From contig CAAGKS010000104.1 of the NCBI GenBank assembly GCA_900770605.1, positions 1-27,319 of the forward strand: a stretch of 27,319 nucleotides of DNA. Reading direction: 5' to 3'. Below are positions 23,052-27,319 of this stretch, piece by piece. Made by a program: the position numbers and the translations under genes. Origin of the DNA: Clostridia bacterium (GTDB lineage Bacteria; Bacillota; Clostridia; Oscillospirales; CAG-272). The notes beneath the pieces were generated by a model. That model was not told where the DNA came from and ran no database searches. It saw only the letters and a list, made by a program, of their open reading frames with translations. Numbering within the stretch: the stretch's first letter is position 1; each line of letters begins with the position of its first letter.

Positions 23052-24239
23052 ATGAACGAATTTGAGCTTAAATACGGCTGCAATCCCAATCAAAAGCCTT
23101 CCAAGATCTATATGAAGGACGGAAGTCCTCTTCCCATCGAGATACTCTCCGGAAGACCCGGATACATCAACTTCCTCGACGCCCTCAACTCCTGGCAGCT
23201 CGTCAAGGAGATCAAGGAAGCGATAGGCGAGCCTGCTGCGGCAAGCTTCAAGCACGTTTCTCCCACCTCGGCAGCAATAGGAAAGCCCCTCTCCGATGCG
23301 CTCAAGCGCGCTTGCTTCGTTGACGATATCGAGGGACTTGACGACTCTCCCCTTGCCTGTGCTTATGCAAGAGCAAGAGGCACTGACAGAATGTCATCAT
23401 TCGGTGACTGGATCGCCCTCTCCGACGAGTGTGACCTCACCACCGCAAAGATAATCGCCCGCGAGGTATCCGACGGCGTTATTGCTCCGTCCTACTCCCC
23501 CGAGGCGCTCGAGCTTCTCAAAACAAAGAGAAAGGGCGCTTACAATATAGTAAAGATCGACCCCGATTACGTTCCCGAGGAGATCGAGACCAAGCAGGTA
23601 TTCGGTATCACCTTCGAGCAGGGCAGAAATAATTTCAAGATAGACAGAGCGCTTCTTGAAAACGTAGTTACCTCTAAAAAGGATCTTCCCGACGACGCGA
23701 AGATCGATATGATCATCGCGCTCATCACACTCAAATACACTCAGTCAAACTCCGTTTGCTTTGCAAAGGACGGTCAGGCTATCGGTGTTGGCGCAGGACA
23801 GCAGTCAAGAATCCACTGCACACGTCTTGCAGGCGACAAGGCTGACCTCTGGCATCTCCGCCAGAGCGAGAAGGTATTAAATCTTCGCTTTGCTGACGGC
23901 ATCGGCAGACCTGACAAGAACAATATAATAGACCTCTATCTTTCCGACAGAGACAGCGACACGGTTCTTGGCGACGACGTATGGCAGAAATACTTTGCCG
24001 TAAGACCCGAGCCCTTTACAAGAGAAGAAAAGGACGCATATCTTGCGACCATCAGCGGCGTTACCGTTGGCTCGGACGCTTTCTTCCCCTTCTCTGACAA
24101 CATTGACCGCGCGGCAAAGAGCGGCGTTAGCTACGTTGCCGAGCCCGGCGGATCTATCCGCGACGATCTCGTTATCGAGGCGGCAGACAAATACGGCATG
24201 GTTATGTCGTTCACGGGAATGCGACTCTTCCATCATTGA
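23052..24239 (+). CDS. purH: Stand-alone AICAR transformylase (PurH transformylase domain only)
   Basis: 395 residues. This is the AICARFT half of PurH: LKYGCNPNQKPSKIY at the start, ASFKHVSPTSAA with Lys67-His68, YTQSNSVCFAKDGQAIGVGAGQQSRIHC, and the end segment FFPFSDNIDRAAKSGVSYVAEPGGSIRDD. The N-terminal MGS-like IMP cyclohydrolase domain (about 200 residues) is absent. It formylates AICAR with formyl-folate; accumulation of AICAR is what raises ZTP. The name purV is used by some for such stand-alone proteins. It overlaps nothing and is followed 14 bp later by purD. Confidence 0.92.
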   Translation: MNEFELKYGCNPNQKPSKIYMKDGSPLPIEILSGRPGYINFLDALNSWQLVKEIKEAIGEPAAASFKHVSPTSAAIGKPLSDALKRACFVDDIEGLDDSPLACAYARARGTDRMSSFGDWIALSDECDLTTAKIIAREVSDGVIAPSYSPEALELLKTKRKGAYNIVKIDPDYVPEEIETKQVFGITFEQGRNNFKIDRALLENVVTSKKDLPDDAKIDMIIALITLKYTQSNSVCFAKDGQAIGVGAGQQSRIHCTRLAGDKADLWHLRQSEKVLNLRFADGIGRPDKNNIIDLYLSDRDSDTVLGDDVWQKYFAVRPEPFTREEKDAYLATISGVTVGSDAFFPFSDNIDRAAKSGVSYVAEPGGSIRDDLVIEAADKYGMVMSFTGMRLFHH

Positions 24240-24253
24240 TTAAGGAGCTTGGA

Positions 24254-25528
24254 ATGAAGATTTTGGTTGTTGGCGGCGGCGGACGCGAGCACGCTATTAT
24301 TAAGGCTATCAAAAAAAATAAGAACGTAGACGTGATCTACGCTCTGCCCGGCAACGGCGGTATTGCCGCCGACGCTATCTGCGTTGATATCGGCGCAAAG
24401 GACATTGACAGGATCGTTGGCTTTGCCACCGAAAATGCTATCGACTACGCCGTTGTAGCTCCTGATGATCCTCTGGTGCTCGGCGCGGTAGATGCTCTTG
24501 AAGCAGTTGGTATTCCCTGCTTCGGACCTAACAAGGCTGCCGCGATAATCGAGGGCAGTAAGGTCTTTTCAAAGGAGCTTATGAAGAAATACAATATTCC
24601 CACCGCGAAATACGAGACCTTTTCAGAGCTTGACAAGGCGATGAAGTATCTCGACACAGTTACTTATCCTACCGTTATCAAGGCGGACGGACTTGCGCTG
24701 GGTAAGGGCGTTATCATCGCCGCGGACAGAGCCGAGGCCGAGGACGCGCTCCGCTCCATGATGAGCGACAAGGTCTTCGGGGAGAGCGGAAGCAACGTGG
24801 TCATCGAGGAATTTCTCGAGGGACCTGAGGTCTCAGTTCTCGCGTTTACCGACGGCAAGACCGTTGTCCCTATGATCTCCTCTATGGACCACAAGCGCGC
24901 GCTTGACGATGATAAGGGACTTAACACGGGCGGTATGGGAACTATCGCTCCCAACCCCTACTACACCGATGACCTCAAAGAGATATGCATGAGAGATATC
25001 TTCCTGCCCACCATCAATGCGATGAACAGCGAGGGCAGAACGTTCAAGGGCTGTCTTTACTTCGGCTTGATGATCACAAAGAACGGACCTCGGGTCATTG
25101 AATACAACTGCCGCTTCGGAGACCCCGAAACTCAGGTGGTGCTTCCCTTGCTTAAAACCGATCTGCTTGACGTTATGATGGCGGTCAGCGAGGAAAGACT
25201 TGCGGATATCGACGTTGAATTTTACGACCGCGCCGCTTGCTGTGTAATTATGGCATCGGCAGGATATCCCCAGAAGTACGACAAGGGATTTGAGATCACT
25301 ATTCCCGAGGAATATCTCGATTCCATCTATATAGCAGGCGCTGTGCTTGAGGGCGATAAGCTTCTCACCTCGGGCGGCAGAGTTCTTGGCGTGACCGCCA
25401 CGGCTGACGAGCTTTCAGACGCTATAACAAAGGCATACGAAAAGACCTCGCGCATAAACTTTGCAAACGCTTACTACCGCCGCGACATCGGCGCTCGCGC
25501 TTTGGCGTGTTTTACGAAAGGAAAGTGA
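24254..25528 (+). CDS. purD: GAR synthetase (phosphoribosylamine-glycine ligase)
   Basis: 424 residues, the usual length. An ATP-grasp enzyme joining phosphoribosylamine and glycine. The N-terminal VVGGGGREHAI is the signature, followed by VVAPDDPLVLG, PTVIKADGLALGKGV and CRFGDPETQVVLPLL. The ATG at 24254 is chosen over a TTG at 24236 because AAGGAG lies just upstream. Its stop is only 3 bp from the purL start. Its substrate is the product of the PurF step. Confidence 0.95.
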   Translation: MKILVVGGGGREHAIIKAIKKNKNVDVIYALPGNGGIAADAICVDIGAKDIDRIVGFATENAIDYAVVAPDDPLVLGAVDALEAVGIPCFGPNKAAAIIEGSKVFSKELMKKYNIPTAKYETFSELDKAMKYLDTVTYPTVIKADGLALGKGVIIAADRAEAEDALRSMMSDKVFGESGSNVVIEEFLEGPEVSVLAFTDGKTVVPMISSMDHKRALDDDKGLNTGGMGTIAPNPYYTDDLKEICMRDIFLPTINAMNSEGRTFKGCLYFGLMITKNGPRVIEYNCRFGDPETQVVLPLLKTDLLDVMMAVSEERLADIDVEFYDRAACCVIMASAGYPQKYDKGFEITIPEEYLDSIYIAGAVLEGDKLLTSGGRVLGVTATADELSDAITKAYEKTSRINFANAYYRRDIGARALACFTKGK

Positions 25529-25531
25529 ACT

Positions 25532-27319
25532 ATGGTTTACAGAACGTATATAGAAAAGAAAAAGGGCTTTGATCACGAGGCGGTGGCGCTTACCAAAGAG
25601 GTACGCGAGCTTTTGGAGCTTGATCAGGTAGAGAGCATTCGCGTTATCAACAGATACGACGTTGAGGGCATTGACGCGCAGCTTTTCGATTACGCCGTAA
25701 GAACTGTATTCTCCGAGCCGCAGATGGACGATGCGGCAGATGCGATAACTCTGGGTGACGAGCAGATATTCGCCGTAGAATATCTTCCCGGACAGTTTGA
25801 TCAAAGAGCGGATTCCGCGGCTCAGTGCATCCAGCTTATCGCACAGTGCGAAAGACCTATCGTCCGCACGGCGAAGATATACGCGGTGAGCGGAGGCGTG
25901 GACGAGTCCACTATCGCGGCTATAAAGAAATTTGTTATTAACCCCGTGGAGTGCCGCGAGGCATCGCTCGAAAAACCCGAGACCTTGAAGGTTGAATATG
26001 AAATTCCCTCAAGGGTTGCTACTATTGAAGGATTTTTAGATCTTGACAGAAGCGGACTTGAAAATTTCGTGCGCGAATACGCGCTTGCGATGGACGCGGA
26101 CGATGCGAGCTTTTGTCAGCAATATTTCAAGGCTGAGGGCAGATGCCCCACGATGACCGAGATCAAGATGATCGATACGTATTGGTCGGATCATTGCAGA
26201 CACACCACCTTCAACACTACTATCGACAGCGTGACCTTTGAGGACGAGCTCCTCAGCGGCGCGTATGATGATTACATCGCGGCAAGAGAATCCATTGGCA
26301 GAACAAAGCCTCAGAACCTTATGGATATCGGTACTCTTGCGGCAAAGATCTTGAAGAAGCAGGGACTTCTCGACAAGCTCGACGAGTCCGAGGAAATAAA
26401 CGCCTGCACCGTTAAGATAAAGGTCAACGTAAACGGCGCAGACGAGGACTGGCTGCTCCTCTTCAAAAACGAGACACACAACCACCCCACTGAGATCGAG
26501 CCCTTTGGCGGCGCGGCTACCTGCATCGGTGGCGCTATACGCGATCCCCTCTCGGGCAGAAGCTACGTTTACGCGGCGATGCGCGTAACGGGCGCGAGTG
26601 ACCCCACCGCTCCTATCAAGGACACTATCAAGGGCAAGCTCTCTCAGCGCAAGATCGTTACCACCGCGGCTGCCGGATATTCCTCTTACGGAAACCAGAT
26701 CGGTCTTGCAACAGGTCAGGTAGACGAGATATATCACCCCGGATACGTGGCAAAGCGTCTTGAAATAGGCGCGGTAATTGCTGCGGCTCCCGCTGAAAAC
26801 GTAAGACGCGAATGCCCTCTTGCAGGCGACAAGATAATTCTTCTCGGCGGCAGAACGGGACGCGACGGCTGCGGCGGAGCAACGGGCTCTTCAAAATCTC
26901 ACACCCTTGATTCCCTTTCCACCTGCGGAGCTGAGGTCCAGAAGGGTAACGCTCCCGAGGAAAGAAAGCTTCAAAGACTTTTCAGAAACAAGGAAGCGAC
27001 CACGCTCATCAAGCGCTGCAACGACTTTGGCGCGGGCGGCGTATCCGTTGCGATCGGCGAGCTTGCGGACGGTCTTATCATAGACCTTAATAAGGTTCCC
27101 AAGAAGTACGACGGACTTGACGGCACTGAGCTTGCTATCTCCGAGTCACAGGAGAGAATGGCGGTAGTCGTTGAGGCGGGTGACGTAGAGAAATTTATCG
27201 AGCTTGCAAGCTCCGAGAACCTTGAGGCGACCGTTGTTGCCGAGGTCACCGAGGAAGCAAGACTCGTTATGTATTGGAACGGCGAGGCGATAGTAAATAT
27301 CTCCCGTGAGTTCCTCAAT
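25532..27319 (+). CDS. purL: FGAM synthase, long form, N-terminal part (3' truncated)
   Basis: 596 codons are open to the window edge; the full protein should be about 1200 residues. It converts FGAR and glutamine to FGAM. The N-terminal region (about 1-160) is the FGAR-AT N-terminal domain, then a linker, then the first AIRS-like half with TYWSDHCRHTTF (residues 216-227), NETHNHPTEIEPFGGAAT and GGRTGRDGCGGATGSS. The motif order matches the large single-chain type, which carries its own glutaminase at the C-terminus, unlike the PurL/PurQ/PurS split of Bacillus. ATG 25532 follows AAAGGAAAG. Confidence 0.94.
   Translation, partial: MVYRTYIEKKKGFDHEAVALTKEVRELLELDQVESIRVINRYDVEGIDAQLFDYAVRTVFSEPQMDDAADAITLGDEQIFAVEYLPGQFDQRADSAAQCIQLIAQCERPIVRTAKIYAVSGGVDESTIAAIKKFVINPVECREASLEKPETLKVEYEIPSRVATIEGFLDLDRSGLENFVREYALAMDADDASFCQQYFKAEGRCPTMTEIKMIDTYWSDHCRHTTFNTTIDSVTFEDELLSGAYDDYIAARESIGRTKPQNLMDIGTLAAKILKKQGLLDKLDESEEINACTVKIKVNVNGADEDWLLLFKNETHNHPTEIEPFGGAATCIGGAIRDPLSGRSYVYAAMRVTGASDPTAPIKDTIKGKLSQRKIVTTAAAGYSSYGNQIGLATGQVDEIYHPGYVAKRLEIGAVIAAAPAENVRRECPLAGDKIILLGGRTGRDGCGGATGSSKSHTLDSLSTCGAEVQKGNAPEERKLQRLFRNKEATTLIKRCNDFGAGGVSVAIGELADGLIIDLNKVPKKYDGLDGTELAISESQERMAVVVEAGDVEKFIELASSENLEATVVAEVTEEARLVMYWNGEAIVNISREFLN

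Noticed and set aside
26036..26737. 233-codon minus-strand ORF
   Set aside because: Antisense to purL, which has diagnostic motifs on the plus strand.

Overview
The window looks like chromosomal DNA of an anaerobic Clostridia bacterium, probably an Oscillospirales or Christensenellales type gut organism. This is inferred from the consensus sigma-A promoters with 17-bp spacers, strong purine-rich ribosome binding sites, Firmicutes families (DUF1292, RuvX, HemW, PepF, DUF1667 with FAD oxidoreductases), a ZTP riboswitch ahead of purine genes, and palindromic intergenic repeats of the kind seen in gut Firmicutes. No phage, transposase, CRISPR array or resistance gene was found.

Layout. Bases 1-1374 are the 3' part of ileS (+), followed by two tandem terminators. 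Bases 1459-4462 are a minus-strand operon reading cca, ruvX, a small four-cysteine protein and a DUF2974-type hydrolase, driven by a perfect consensus promoter at 4505-4533. Bases 4602-7647 are a minus-strand trio of a GlpA-like FAD dehydrogenase, an FAD/NAD oxidoreductase and a DUF1667 protein. It is preceded at about 7691-7965 by a structured RNA ending in a terminator-like hairpin only about 40 nt before the first gene. Next come a DUF1292 gene and hemW (-), then a divergent GT87-like membrane glycosyltransferase (+). A tRNA-Arg(CCG) (-) is followed by a CPBP membrane protease (+), a lipoprotein of unknown function (-) and oligoendopeptidase F (-).

Bases 15434-17036 form one strongly expressed-looking unit: consensus promoter, a secreted protein with Cys/His zinc-ribbon-like motifs, a 43-codon ORF, and a 12-bp terminator. 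An island of palindromic repeats (17037-17480) follows.

Bases 17592-27319 hold a de novo purine operon: promoter, ZTP riboswitch with an overlapping terminator, then purE, purC, purF, purM, purN, purO-like IMP cyclohydrolase, stand-alone AICAR transformylase, purD and the start of long-form purL (cut by the window edge). Together these cover most steps from PRPP to IMP. purB and purK are not in the window. The bifunctional PurH of most bacteria is replaced by two proteins, and the PurF homologue lacks the usual N-terminal catalytic cysteine. A ZTP sensor fits, because ZTP is derived from AICAR, the substrate of the transformylase in this operon.

The best candidates for something under-described are the structured RNA before the FAD trio, the secreted protein plus 43-aa peptide unit, the altered PurF, and the repeat island. 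All functional statements rest on motif recognition by eye; no database search was run.
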